Assembly (NCBI RefSeq): GCF_009738225.1
Contig: NZ_CP018187.1
Location: 1,808,501-1,872,500, forward strand
DNA length: 64,000 bases
Direction: 5' to 3'
Origin: Streptococcus salivarius
GTDB taxonomy: Bacteria > Bacillota > Bacilli > Lactobacillales > Streptococcaceae
The first letter of the stretch is position 1. Each line of letters begins with the position of its first letter. The translations under genes were made by a program, and so were the position numbers. Shown piece by piece: positions 35,488 through 43,728 of the stretch. The notes below the pieces were generated by a model. The model worked only from the letters and a program-made list of their open reading frames with translations, was not told the DNA's origin and made no database searches.

Positions 35488-36525
35488 TTAGTCAATCATC
35501 TTCTTAAGCTTGGCTGGTAGGTAAACAAGGCTCAAAACTAGCATAATTCCAACCAAGATCAGGTTAAATTTAAGATCGAAGAGGCAAATAGCCTGGACCA
35601 GAGTCAGCACAAGTACAATCTGGCTAATCAAGCGCTTAAGATTGATTACCTGCATGTCTTTTCCAACTGGCATAAGGTTAGCCATTCTCTGATAAGCAAA
35701 GTGCGATTTAAGGGACGTGAGCTGGAAGAGCAAGAGGTAGTCAAAAACAACCACAAGCACCATAGCCAACCATTTTTCAGGAACCAAAAAGATAACTAAA
35801 AGCGTTAGGGCAAACAGGCGTAAGCTAAGGGCAAAGTAATCTCCAGAACGCAAGAAGGCTCTTAGGTAAAGATTGTACCAGGTATGTTCCTTGTCTTTCT
35901 TTGTACGTTTGAGAATAGCATCCAAATAAGAACGGCGTTTTACACTTGACGTAATCCCCTTAACATTGGTAAAGAGTGAAAAGAACTTCAGAATCGATTG
36001 TTGACGCTTATTTTCCGCTGCAATAGCCTCAGTCCAATTCAGGCCAGACTGCTTATAAAAAGGTTGAGCCTTTTTCTGGAAAATAAAGTACTTAAGAATA
36101 GCCATAGCCACAGCTACAAGGATAACTCCCCAGACTGGAAGTCCCAAGGCTAAAAAGAGAGGAATAACCAAAATGAAAATCAGGCTTTGTACGATTACCC
36201 AAAATCTAAAAGCACGCCCCGTTGCCTTCTTAACATGGTCAAGCACCTCTTCTTCCTTCACCAAAAGGTAATGTTTATCAGCTGGCTCTAAATAAGTCGC
36301 AATATTCCCCCAGAAAGGTAATAAAAGACAAAGCACAAGCAAGCCAAGAATGATTCCCCACGGATTCTTTGGAAAATGTCGAAGCAACTGGCTATACTGA
36401 ACCAATACAAAACCTAGCAGAAAGAGAAGAACCAAGATAAAATGATCATTAAAAACGTAGCGACTATACTTAGCACAGCGGGCATTGAATCGCTTGCTAC
36501 GCTCCTTAAATAGCTTAGCTATCAT
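35488..36525 (-). CDS. ecsB: ABC transporter membrane protein EcsB
   Basis: 345 residues, several hydrophobic helices (HFILVLLFLLGFVLVQYS, WGIILGLLVLCLLLPFWG, LIFILVIPLFLALGLP and more). The N-terminal LFKERSKRFNARCAKYSRYVFNDHF is conserved in EcsB. With EcsA it affects protein secretion, membrane proteolysis and competence in Bacillus. The ATG overlaps the ecsA stop by four bases. Confidence 0.9.
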   Translation of the reverse strand: MIAKLFKERSKRFNARCAKYSRYVFNDHFILVLLFLLGFVLVQYSQLLRHFPKNPWGIILGLLVLCLLLPFWGNIATYLEPADKHYLLVKEEEVLDHVKKATGRAFRFWVIVQSLIFILVIPLFLALGLPVWGVILVAVAMAILKYFIFQKKAQPFYKQSGLNWTEAIAAENKRQQSILKFFSLFTNVKGITSSVKRRSYLDAILKRTKKDKEHTWYNLYLRAFLRSGDYFALSLRLFALTLLVIFLVPEKWLAMVLVVVFDYLLLFQLTSLKSHFAYQRMANLMPVGKDMQVINLKRLISQIVLVLTLVQAICLFDLKFNLILVGIMLVLSLVYLPAKLKKMID

Positions 36526-37253
36526 GACAATTCTCCCTTAGTTAACTGCATGTAGATATCGTTAAGACTAGCACTATCGTCGCCAAAAGTCTGACGGAGC
36601 TCCTCGAGAGTCCCCTGTGCTAAGACTTGACCGTGATGCAAGATCACAAAGCGATCACACATCTTCTCAGCTGAATCCAAAACGTGGGTAGACATGAGAA
36701 TCGCCTTGCCCTTAGCTTTTTCCTCAGCTAAAAGCTCAATTAGGTCGGAGATTGCCAAGGGATCCAAACCCAAGAAGGGTTCATCAACAATGAAAAGACT
36801 GGGGTTAACAATAAAGGCACAGATAATCATAACCTTCTGCTTCATTCCCTTTGAAAACTGAGTCGGGAACCAATCTAACTTTTCATCTAAGCGAAAGAGT
36901 TTGAGGTACTTGTCCGCACGTGCCATCCCCTCAGTCACATCAAGACCATAGGCCATCAACACCGTTTCCAAATGTTCACGAAGCGTCAACTCTTCATAGA
37001 GACTTGGCGTTTCAGGAATATAGCCAATCTTCTGACGATAGCTAGCTGAATCTTGTTGAATAGTTAACCCATCAATGGCAATCTGTCCCCCATAAGGTGT
37101 TAAGAGACCAATAATCTCGTTAATTGTTGTTGATTTCCCAGCACCATTAAGACCAATGAGACCAACTAATTCACCATCAGCCACCTCAAAAGTCACATCT
37201 TTTAGGACGGGAATATTAGCGTAACCACCCGTCACCTTTTCTAATTTAAGCAT
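36522..37253 (-). CDS. ecsA: ABC transporter ATP-binding protein EcsA
   Basis: 243 residues. Walker A GLNGAGKST, signature region FSKGMKQKVMII (a degenerate LSGGQ, typical of Ecs/CcmA-like ATPases), Walker B LFIVDEPFLGLDP, and MSTHVLDSAE. Divergent from the hit gene, with 64 bases between them, including a TATAAT-type -10 for hit. The divergent pair is widely conserved in Firmicutes. Confidence 0.92.
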   Translation of the reverse strand: MLKLEKVTGGYANIPVLKDVTFEVADGELVGLIGLNGAGKSTTINEIIGLLTPYGGQIAIDGLTIQQDSASYRQKIGYIPETPSLYEELTLREHLETVLMAYGLDVTEGMARADKYLKLFRLDEKLDWFPTQFSKGMKQKVMIICAFIVNPSLFIVDEPFLGLDPLAISDLIELLAEEKAKGKAILMSTHVLDSAEKMCDRFVILHHGQVLAQGTLEELRQTFGDDSASLNDIYMQLTKGELS

Positions 37254-37317
37254 TATCTTTTCTCTCTTTGGTATGATATAATCTATTATAACAAAAACTC
37301 ATGGAAAGGTCGTTATT

Positions 37318-37737
37318 ATGGATAATTGTATTTTCTGTAAAATTATATCTGGAGAAATCCCTTCATCAAAAGTCTACGAGGACGACAAGGTTCTAGCCTT
37401 CCTCGATATTTCACAAGCTACAAAAGGACATACCTTGGTTATTCCTAAAGAGCACGTTCGTAACATCTTAGAAATGTCTGCTGAGACCGCTGAGACTGTC
37501 TTTAGCCGTGTTCCAAAAATTGCTCGTGCCGTGCAAAAAGCAACTGGAGCAATCGGCATGAATATCCTTAATAACAACGAAGAAGTTGCTGGACAAACCG
37601 TCTTCCACGCTCATATTCATCTCGTTCCTCGTTACGGTGCAGACGATGGTATCCACATGGGATTTGACGAACACGAACCAGACTTCGTTGCCCTGGCCGA
37701 CCTTGCTGACAGCATCGCTAAAGAGGTAACAGAATGA
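37318..37737 (+). CDS. hit: HIT-family nucleotide hydrolase
   Basis: 139 residues. CxFC near the N-terminus (DNCIFCKIISGEIPSSKVYEDD) and the histidine triad HAHIHLVPR (residues about 99-107). It acts on nucleoside phosphoramidates or dinucleotides. AAAGG lies 8 bases before ATG 37318. The stop overlaps the next start (ATGA). Confidence 0.94.
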   Translation: MDNCIFCKIISGEIPSSKVYEDDKVLAFLDISQATKGHTLVIPKEHVRNILEMSAETAETVFSRVPKIARAVQKATGAIGMNILNNNEEVAGQTVFHAHIHLVPRYGADDGIHMGFDEHEPDFVALADLADSIAKEVTE

Positions 37738-38033
37738 AAATCGGACGCTTTCTAGCTCTTGGAGCTCTTGCCTACGGTGCCTACTACGCCTATAAACGAC
37801 GTGAAGACATCAAAGAGGAAATCCTAGACCTCAACCAATCACGAGAAAATATCTCTCACGATCTGGACAATATCAAACGCAACCTTGACATCATCAAGGA
37901 ACAAAACCTTGTTCTTGCTGACATCAAACAAGACCTCAACTATAAAACACGCGTCTTCAAAAAAGACCTCGAACCCCGACTCAACATCATCCAAGAACGC
38001 TTGCAAAAGTATCAAGGTGATGATAAAGAATAA
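37734..38033 (+). CDS. Small membrane-anchored coiled-coil protein downstream of hit
   Basis: 99 residues: a short N-terminal hydrophobic segment (FLALGALAYGAYYAY) followed by KRREDIKEEI and a long coiled coil with heptads (NISHDLDNIKRNLDIIKEQN). Resembles YtxH-like or other small streptococcal proteins co-occurring with hit. The ATGA overlap with hit indicates coupled translation. Role unknown. Confidence 0.8.
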   Translation: MKIGRFLALGALAYGAYYAYKRREDIKEEILDLNQSRENISHDLDNIKRNLDIIKEQNLVLADIKQDLNYKTRVFKKDLEPRLNIIQERLQKYQGDDKE

Positions 38034-38064
38034 AGGTAAGTAGCATCGGCTACTTACCTTTTTT
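38032..38064 (+). terminator. Terminator of the hit operon
   Basis: Perfect 13-bp stem AAAGGTAAGTAGC / GCTACTTACCTTT with loop ATCG and T run. Confidence 0.9.
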
Positions 38065-38212
38065 ATCAATGATGAAAACTTATAAAAAGTTTATGGATAG
38101 TGTAATAGTCACTCAATGTTCTTTTTTTCACAACAGAAAGTACCATTCAATAATAAAAGGCACCACTAATCAGATTAAAGAGAACACTACTAAACCTATT
38201 TTCATATAATTA

Positions 38213-38380
38213 CTATTTCTTTTTTAAAGCATTAATAATAGAACGTGTTGCTGATTTCGTTAAGCCTTGATTTTTAGGATGTGTCCTTAAATAGGAATGG
38301 ACTTTGGTACCAGTATCTGAACGTGTGTAACCATTTGTATTAACAATCTTATTACTTAACAGTTTATCCAATAAATCCAT
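38213..38380 (-). CDS. Small hypothetical protein, 55 residues
   Basis: Not recognised. ATG 38380 (MDLLDKLLSNKIVNTNG) is preceded by GAGGAGATGCAGA. Basic, ending in ALKKK, no membrane segment; GYTRSDTGTKVHSYLRTHP in the middle. It starts 17 bases after the end of the broken gene upstream and likely belongs to the same AT-rich accessory operon. Confidence 0.55.
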   Translation of the reverse strand: MDLLDKLLSNKIVNTNGYTRSDTGTKVHSYLRTHPKNQGLTKSATRSIINALKKK

Positions 38381-38397
38381 TCTGCATCTCCTCACAA

Positions 38398-38941
38398 TTA
38401 GTAATTAAAATTTATACTAAATGAATTCATTGTATCATAGTTACCATTCTGTATATTAGCAGTCCACCCAATATTTTCACCGCTCTTCATTTTATGCTTA
38501 TAGTAGTTTGCTTTTTTTGCTTTTTCGTCTGATTCCTCAACTTTCTGTCCTGGATTAACTGCAACAAATTCTGATATAGATACTGACTGCTCTCCTTTCG
38601 GATCGATACTAGATTGTGACGAACTAAATGGTGTTGCTTCAATACTATTGTTAATTACAAAAGTTGATTTTATATTAATTTCTTTATCCGTTAAGTTATC
38701 AATAATAATATTTCCACCAGTTCTTGTTATTTTAATATTTTTATCACTATATAGTTCTTCCGTTTTTGCTACTGTTTTTTTTCGAACCCATAATACTTGG
38801 TCCTACTTTTGACCTATTATTGCCATTAGTAGAATTTTCATTCGAAGAATCTCTCATAGCCAAAAAAATTATTAACAATGTAAATATAAATCCAAAAACT
38901 GCAAATACATAGACGCTAACATTAAAAATTTACTTTAACAT
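38398..38941 (-). pseudogene. Membrane-anchored protein gene broken by a stop and a frameshift
   Basis: From ATG 38941 (AAGGAAAAGAT upstream) codon 4 is TAA. The frame then continues IFNVSVYVFAVFGFIFTLL (a membrane helix) and MRDSSNENSTNGNNRS until an A8 run (T8 at 38775-38782). One base fewer there restores a frame giving KTVAKTEELYSDKNIKI, a domain with FVINNSIEATPFSS, EFVAVNPGQKVEES, ENIGWTANIQNGNYD, and TAA at 38398. So the original was about 180 residues. Two independent lesions make it a pseudogene, though slippage at A8 could mend one. Confidence 0.75.
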
Positions 38942-38956
38942 ATCTTTTCCTTACCT

Positions 38957-39565
38957 TTATTTTTGAGTTTCAATTGTCACTTTTGCCTCGTGGTCCAAAG
39001 ATTTAATCATTGTAGAGTAGTACTTCTCGGCTGACTCCTTTAATAATTTTTTATTGTCCTTTATAAAACCTTGTTGTTCCTTATTTGAAAAACCTTCTGC
39101 AACAGCCTCACCAGTATCTATGTCTTTAGTCGAATAACTAAGAATCCCTCCACTAGTATCGTAGAGTGTATAAGGTTTGTCTTTATCTAATTCAACACCA
39201 ATAACTTCAAATTTGGGTAATGTAACTTGATAATTATGATTACCATTATCTTTAATGGTTACATCATTCTTAATACCGAATTTTGCCGTATAATTTAGAA
39301 TAATGAGTGCTTTCTTTTCTGAACCAGGTATTACAAAGTTACTACCAAATAACTTTGTATTATTTTCTATTGACTTAACTTTTTGAATAGATGCATTGAG
39401 TAAAACTAACTCACTGACCTTTTCCAAAGATTTTACATTTACTATGATTTCTGTCTTTGGTTTTTGATTACCAGATGACTCACTCCCTTTATATACGCTA
39501 AGAAAAATGAATCCTACGACAATCACTAATAAAATCGCTAAAATACCATATATTATCTTTTTCAT
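38957..39565 (-). CDS. Membrane-anchored DUF4230-like protein
   Basis: 202 residues, starting MKKIIYGILAILLVIVVGFIFLS (membrane anchor about 4-24), then an extracytoplasmic domain with LVLLNASIQKVKSIENN, ILNYTAKFGIKNDVTI, and YQVTLPKFEVIGVELD. It ends with a helical KKLLKESAEKYYSTMIKSL. This order (VLNYSGTVKAGIDL-like strand, then LPxxxI) resembles DUF4230; role unknown. Middle gene of the accessory operon with promoter at 39788-39816. Confidence 0.72.
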   Translation of the reverse strand: MKKIIYGILAILLVIVVGFIFLSVYKGSESSGNQKPKTEIIVNVKSLEKVSELVLLNASIQKVKSIENNTKLFGSNFVIPGSEKKALIILNYTAKFGIKNDVTIKDNGNHNYQVTLPKFEVIGVELDKDKPYTLYDTSGGILSYSTKDIDTGEAVAEGFSNKEQQGFIKDNKKLLKESAEKYYSTMIKSLDHEAKVTIETQK

Positions 39566-39582
39566 ACTTTTTCCCTATTAAC

Positions 39583-39708
39583 TCATTTCTTCAAAAACAA
39601 CTGGATTAACAATCCTGCAATCACAATACCAGCTGCAATTAGAGGGTTCAACATTGCTATTCCTACAAGAAGTAGAATAGCCAAAATCCATAAAACTACT
39701 TTTAACAT
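39583..39708 (-). CDS. Very small hydrophobic protein, 41 residues
   Basis: ATG 39708 with AAGGAGAAATA in front; sequence MLKVVLWILAILLLVGIA..., two short hydrophobic stretches around NPL, ending LKK. First gene of the accessory operon, 18 bases before the DUF4230-like gene. Not recognised; the good ribosome site supports translation. Confidence 0.6.
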   Translation of the reverse strand: MLKVVLWILAILLLVGIAMLNPLIAAGIVIAGLLIQLFLKK

Positions 39709-39787
39709 TATTTCTCCTTATCAAATAACAAAAGATTGTAATATTAAACCCAAGAAATCACTAACTAAAATTTAATTTTACACAAAA

Positions 39788-39819
39788 ATTATATAGCGAT
39801 ATGAATGCGTTGTCAACGC
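39788..39819 (-). promoter_or_regulatory. Consensus promoter with a dyad over the -35
   Basis: TTGACA (39811-39816) and TATAAT (39788-39793), spacer 17. A perfect 13-base dyad GCGTTG-T-CAACGC (39807-39819) covers the -35 box, a likely repressor site. Confidence 0.75.
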
Positions 39820-39933
39820 TTTCTTGAAAATAGAATATATTTTTAACTATTTATCATATTATCATAATTTAAACAATTTTATCTCATTTTATATTTAAGA
39901 ATAACTATAAAAGTCACAGCTATACACAAAACA

Positions 39934-40068
39934 AGACTTTCCGCAGTGCTAAAAGTGAGAGAAGCCCTATTGCTTCTCTCACTCGGAAGATTTGAGACCT
40001 ACGCTCAAATCTTAGGAATGGAATTCCGTTAGGAAGTCGCTTCCGTCCGTAGCACCCAAGGAAAGTCT
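39934..40068. repeat. Palindrome-bounded multi-hairpin element
   Basis: Bounded by inverted arms AGACTTTCC (39934-39942) and GGAAAGTCT (40060-40068), reinforced by TGCTA/TAGCA (39947-39951, 40050-40054). Inside are perfect hairpins of 12 bp (AGTGAGAGAAGC at 39954-39965 with 39972-39983) and 10 bp (AAGATTTGAG at 39987-39996 with 40004-40013). Two smaller hairpins follow (GGAAT/ATTCC and GGAAG/CTTCC). No ORF. A MITE-like repeat or a structured RNA; abuts the IS200 copy. Confidence 0.65.
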
Positions 40069-40081
40069 AAAAAATTTATAA

Positions 40082-40820
40082 AGTCAAAACCACCCGTGAG
40101 AACGGGTGGCTTGCTCTTCGGCTGAAAGCCTCTGCTACCGGCCGAGGCCTAAAGGCCTACCGAATGGTTTCCCTTCAGCACCACCTTTGCTAGCTAACCC
40201 GTCTAGCGGGTCTCTTTAAGATTACTTTCTCTTATTCTTCTCACCTGTAAACGGATCATACTCCTCAAATAGACTTAGCTGATCTGCTATCACGTCTTCT
40301 TGTAATTGATTACGAATATATTCTTCAATTCGCTTCTGATTTCGTCCAACCGTATCAACATAAAACCCTCGACACCAAAATTTGCGATTCCCATATTTAT
40401 ACTTTAAATTAGCGTGTCGATCAAATATCATTAAGCTACTTTTGCCCTTTAAATATCCCATAAATGAGGAAATACTTAGTTTCGGTGGTATACTCACCAA
40501 CATGTGAATATGATCTGGGCAAGCTTCTGCTTCATGAATTTCAACACCTTTTCTTTCGCATAATAATCGTAAGATTTGACCAATACTTGCTTTGTATTTC
40601 CCATAAATTATCTGACGTCGATATTTGGGTGCGAACACAATATGATACTTACAATTCCATGTAGTATGTGCTAAACTATTATTATCCTGTCTCATCAGGG
40701 GTCCTCCTTTTGTATATTAGTTAGTGGTCGGGAAACCTTATCTAATATAACACTTTAGGGGGACTTTTTTGATACATCGCTAAAAGCTTTTCGGAACCAC
40801 TAGCACAGCTAGTGGTTTTC
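40082..40820 (-). mobile_element. IS200/IS605-family insertion sequence, copy 1 (transposase only)
   Basis: About 740 bases. One end is defined by comparison with the copy at 63640, where identity begins at AGTCAAAACC. The terminal hairpin there is CCACCCG/CGGGTGG (40090-40109). The other end is judged from the hairpin AACCACTAG/CTAGTGGTT (40795-40817), as expected for the left end of this family. No inverted terminal repeats or target duplication are expected. No tnpB is present. The 140 bases after tnpA are GC-rich and full of hairpins. Confidence 0.85.
40222..40695 (-). CDS. tnpA: IS200-type Y1 (HUH) transposase
   Basis: 157 residues, a complete single-strand transposase. The HUH motif is in DHIHMLVSIPPKLS; upstream HTTWNCKYHIVFAPKYRRQ is the family opening; the nucleophile Tyr is in the helix region GFYVDTVGRNQKRIEEYIRNQ. 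RBS GGAGG before ATG 40695. No frameshift, and the second copy in the window matches it exactly as far as it is visible, so the element seems recently active. Confidence 0.95.
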   Translation of the reverse strand: MRQDNNSLAHTTWNCKYHIVFAPKYRRQIIYGKYKASIGQILRLLCERKGVEIHEAEACPDHIHMLVSIPPKLSISSFMGYLKGKSSLMIFDRHANLKYKYGNRKFWCRGFYVDTVGRNQKRIEEYIRNQLQEDVIADQLSLFEEYDPFTGEKNKRK

Positions 40821-40833
40821 GTAAAACAAAGAA

Positions 40834-40860
40834 AAGCAGAGACGTCTAACATCTCTGCTT
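40834..40860 (-). terminator. Terminator of clpL
   Basis: Minus-strand 9-bp stem AAGCAGAGA / TCTCTGCTT with loop and TTCTTTG. It separates clpL from the IS. Confidence 0.8.
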
Positions 40861-40889
40861 CATAATAGGATTAGGAGGTTTTATGCTTC

Positions 40890-42995
40890 TTATTCAGCAT
40901 CTTTTTCTTTGATAACCAAGACACCATCTTCCATATCAGCTTCTAAGTGTTTAGCATCAAGGTTATCCAAGTGGAAGTCTGTGACTTTATCACGGATTTG
41001 TTGTTCAACCACACGACGGAGTGGACGAACACCCATGACTTCATCGTAGCCTTCTTCAGTCATGTATTCTTTAGCAGCTTCGCTAACTGCCAAGTCAATG
41101 TCTTTCTTAGAAAGAGTCTTGTTAACTTCAACCAACATAAGATCTACAATCTTAGAAAGATCTTCTTTGCTCAAGTGTGAGAATTCGATGACAGCATTGA
41201 AACGGTTAAGGAATTCTGGACGGAAGTAAGGTTTCAAACGATCCATAAGTTCTGGTTTATCAGCATCTTCTGTCAAGTTAGCTTCGTAACCAAAGCCTGC
41301 GTTTGAAGTTGCGATAATCACAGTATTCTTGAAGTTTACAGTGTTACCTTGACCATCTGTCAAACGACCATCGTCCAAAACTTGGAGGAGAAGGGTGATG
41401 ACTTGAGGGTCAGCCTTTTCAATTTCGTCGAGAAGAACGATTGAGTATGGGTTACGGCGAACACGTTCTGTCAAAGTATTGCTATTGTCATCATAACCAA
41501 CATAACCAGCTGTTGTACCAATCAATTTAGAAACGGCTGTGCGGTCGCTGTATTCTGACATGTCCAAACGGATAATGGCATCTTTAGTACCGAACATATC
41601 AAGAGCCAATTGTTTAGCCAACTCAGTTTTACCAACACCAGTAGGTCCTACAAAGAGGAAGCTACCGATTGGACGGTTACCTTCGTCAAATCCTGCACGG
41701 TTACGACGGATGGCACGTGCCACTGCTTCAACGGCTTTATCTTGACCGATAACTTTAGTTTGCAAACGGTGACCCATATCTTTCAAACGTTCGATATCAG
41801 TTGCACCCATTTGTGACACTGGAATACCAGTCATACGTTCTACAGACTCAGCCACATCGTTAACAGTTGCAGTGACTTTAAGGTCTGCTGTATGGTTAGC
41901 AATTTTCTTTTCAAGTTCTTCAATACGAACCTTAGCGTTTAGAGCTGCTTCGTAGTCTTCTTTGGCAGCTGCAGCTTCTTGTTTAGCTTTTTCTTCTTCA
42001 ATTTCATGTTCAACAGCATTCACATCAGTCACTGGGTGTTGAGCAGCCAAGTGAGCAGCTGTTACATCGACAAGGTCGATAGCCTTATCTGGCAAGCTAC
42101 GTTGTGGAATGTATTGTACAGAGAAATCAACCGCTGCTTTCAAGACGTCATCTGGCAAGATAACATTGTGGTGTTTTTCATAAAGATCACGAATACCTTG
42201 GAGAATCTTGAAAGTATCTTCAGCAGAAGGAGCATTAACCTTAACTTCGTTGAAACGACGCGCAAGAGCAGCGTTCTTCAAGATAGTGTTACGGTATTCG
42301 TCCTGAGTTGTTGCACCAATCACTGTCAATTCACCACGTGAAAGAGCAGGTTTCAAGATATCAGCAAGACCTTTAGAGCCTTGGCCATCGCCAGTGCTTC
42401 CGGCACCAAGAATTTGGTGGATTTCATCGAAGAAGAGGATAATATTTCCAGCTTCTTTGACTTCATTTACCAAGTTTTGAATATTTTCTTCAAAGCTACC
42501 ACGGTATTGCGTACCAGCTTCAAGTCCAGAAATATCGATTGAGATGATCTCTTTGTTCTTGATAGCAGCTGGGACATCACCGTTAACGATAGCTTGAGCC
42601 AAACCTTCAACTACAGCTGTTTTACCAACACCAGCGTCCCCGACAAGGACTGGGTTATTCTTAGTACGACGAGCCAAGATTTCGCAAGCTTCTTGGATTT
42701 CTTTGTTACGTCCGATAACAGGATCCAATTTACCTTCACGAGCTTCTTCAGTCAAGTTACGACCAAGTTTAGCAATAATACCATCTTGTTTAGGTCCTTT
42801 ACCTTGATGTTGAGTTGGGTTCACTGCTTCACCTTCATTACCAGGCAATTGACCTGTTTGACGGTAGATAGCAAATTCTTCAGGTGTCACTTCACGACCG
42901 TTAATCATGTAGCGACGGTTTTCTGAACGGTAACCACCCATGTTACCCATCAATTGATTGAAAAGATCATCCATATTGTTAAAGTTGTTGTTCAT
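40890..42995 (-). CDS. clpL: ATP-dependent Clp protease-type chaperone ClpL
   Basis: HSP100 disaggregase of 701 residues. N-terminal [21 protein letters not shown] is the ClpL type (no Clp-N repeats), two AAA+ modules with Walker A GDAGVGKT and GPTGVGKT, and a middle coiled region ([22 protein letters not shown]). There is no ClpP-binding loop that I can see. It aids heat and acid survival. Expression should be strongly heat-inducible from the three CtsR-type promoters upstream; the mRNA leader is 300-600 bases long. Confidence 0.96.
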   Translation of the reverse strand: MNNNFNNMDDLFNQLMGNMGGYRSENRRYMINGREVTPEEFAIYRQTGQLPGNEGEAVNPTQHQGKGPKQDGIIAKLGRNLTEEAREGKLDPVIGRNKEIQEACEILARRTKNNPVLVGDAGVGKTAVVEGLAQAIVNGDVPAAIKNKEIISIDISGLEAGTQYRGSFEENIQNLVNEVKEAGNIILFFDEIHQILGAGSTGDGQGSKGLADILKPALSRGELTVIGATTQDEYRNTILKNAALARRFNEVKVNAPSAEDTFKILQGIRDLYEKHHNVILPDDVLKAAVDFSVQYIPQRSLPDKAIDLVDVTAAHLAAQHPVTDVNAVEHEIEEEKAKQEAAAAKEDYEAALNAKVRIEELEKKIANHTADLKVTATVNDVAESVERMTGIPVSQMGATDIERLKDMGHRLQTKVIGQDKAVEAVARAIRRNRAGFDEGNRPIGSFLFVGPTGVGKTELAKQLALDMFGTKDAIIRLDMSEYSDRTAVSKLIGTTAGYVGYDDNSNTLTERVRRNPYSIVLLDEIEKADPQVITLLLQVLDDGRLTDGQGNTVNFKNTVIIATSNAGFGYEANLTEDADKPELMDRLKPYFRPEFLNRFNAVIEFSHLSKEDLSKIVDLMLVEVNKTLSKKDIDLAVSEAAKEYMTEEGYDEVMGVRPLRRVVEQQIRDKVTDFHLDNLDAKHLEADMEDGVLVIKEKDAE

Positions 42996-43061
42996 ATAAT
43001 TACCTCGTTTTGTGTTTTCTTGTGAAATTTTTTAAGTGTTATTTTTATGTTAATGTGTTTT

Positions 43062-43078
43062 TTTGACTTTTACTGACC
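43062..43078 (-). promoter_or_regulatory. CtsR box in the clpL leader
   Basis: Minus strand GGTCAGT-AAA-AGTCAAA, a heptad direct repeat of the CtsR operator type. It lies downstream of all three recognised promoters, 67 bases before the clpL start. Confidence 0.6.
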
Positions 43079-43283
43079 AAAATCCTAAAAATTTTTAGTA
43101 GCTTTAACTACTCTTCTAATAATTTCAGGTTTTGCTCTTGGTAGGAGACTGAGAACTTTCACAGTCTTAAATAAATTGTCATTTAGCATAAGAGCCACCT
43201 TCTTTCTGTGAATCTCTCAATATAGCTAACTCCCAAGCCTCTTTCAAAACTATGAAGAGTTTCGACGAAAGAAACTTGTACAT

Positions 43284-43366
43284 TAAGGAATCCTTTTTCC
43301 TTATAGTTTTATCATATACCTTTCATTTGATCAGGTCAAGAATTTAGTTTTGACTTTTACTGACCT
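43284..43366 (-). promoter_or_regulatory. clpL promoter module 1 (proximal)
   Basis: TTGACC (43334-43339), 17-base spacer, TATGAT (43311-43316). The upstream CtsR box GGTCAGT-AAA-AGTCAAA is at 43349-43365; a degenerate half lies over the -35. The predicted transcript would open with a hairpin TAAGGAA/TTCCTTA (43284-43303). Confidence 0.75.
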
Positions 43367-43436
43367 TTCAGATGAAAATTTTTGCAGACTAGCTGCAATC
43401 CTTTTTTATTGGTATATGGGCTATTTACACAGCCTT

Positions 43437-43518
43437 CATAAGGATTTCATTTCCTTATGTTTATATTGTACAACATTGGTCAGTAATAGTCAATAGTTTT
43501 TTTGACTTTTTTTGACCT
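43437..43518 (-). promoter_or_regulatory. clpL promoter module 2 (middle)
   Basis: TTGACT (43488-43493), 17-base spacer, TACAAT (43465-43470). One CtsR box GGTCAGT-AAT-AGTCAAT (43478-43494) covers the -35; a second, GGTCAAA-AAA-AGTCAAA, lies at 43501-43517. The predicted RNA begins with the hairpin CATAAGGA/TCCTTATG (43437-43459). Confidence 0.8.
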
Positions 43519-43588
43519 TTGTTATCATTTTTTTGTAGCCAAGCTATAATTACCTTTTTAGAAGGAACTAACCCACGCTACAAGACTT

Positions 43589-43669
43589 ATAAGGAAGATA
43601 AATCCTTATGTGACTATCATACACTATTAGTCAGTAAAGGTCAATAGCTTTATTTGATCTTTTTTGACC
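43589..43669 (-). promoter_or_regulatory. clpL promoter module 3 (distal)
   Basis: TTGACC (43639-43644), 17-base spacer, TATGAT (43616-43621). CtsR boxes AGTCAGT-AAA-GGTCAAT (over the -35) and GGTCAAA-AAA-GATCAAA (43653-43669). The predicted RNA begins with ATAAGGA/TCCTTAT (43589-43609). Confidence 0.8.
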
Positions 43670-43694
43670 TTTTTAAGAATATTTTCCGAAAAGT

Positions 43695-43720
43695 AAAAAA
43701 GCCTACTAGAGGTAGACCTT
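43695..43720 (-). terminator. Terminator of the yqeG-tmcAL cluster
   Basis: Minus-strand hairpin GTCTAC-CTCTA-GTAGGC followed by six T residues, just after tmcAL. Confidence 0.6.
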
Positions 43721-43728
43721 CTATAAAA

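Noticed and set aside
38775..38782. Programmed frameshift at the A8 run
   Set aside because: The early TAA at codon 4 would still block translation, so decay is the simpler reading.
41979..42341. 120-codon antisense frame inside clpL
   Set aside because: Hydrophobic shadow of the clpL coding strand with no ribosome site.
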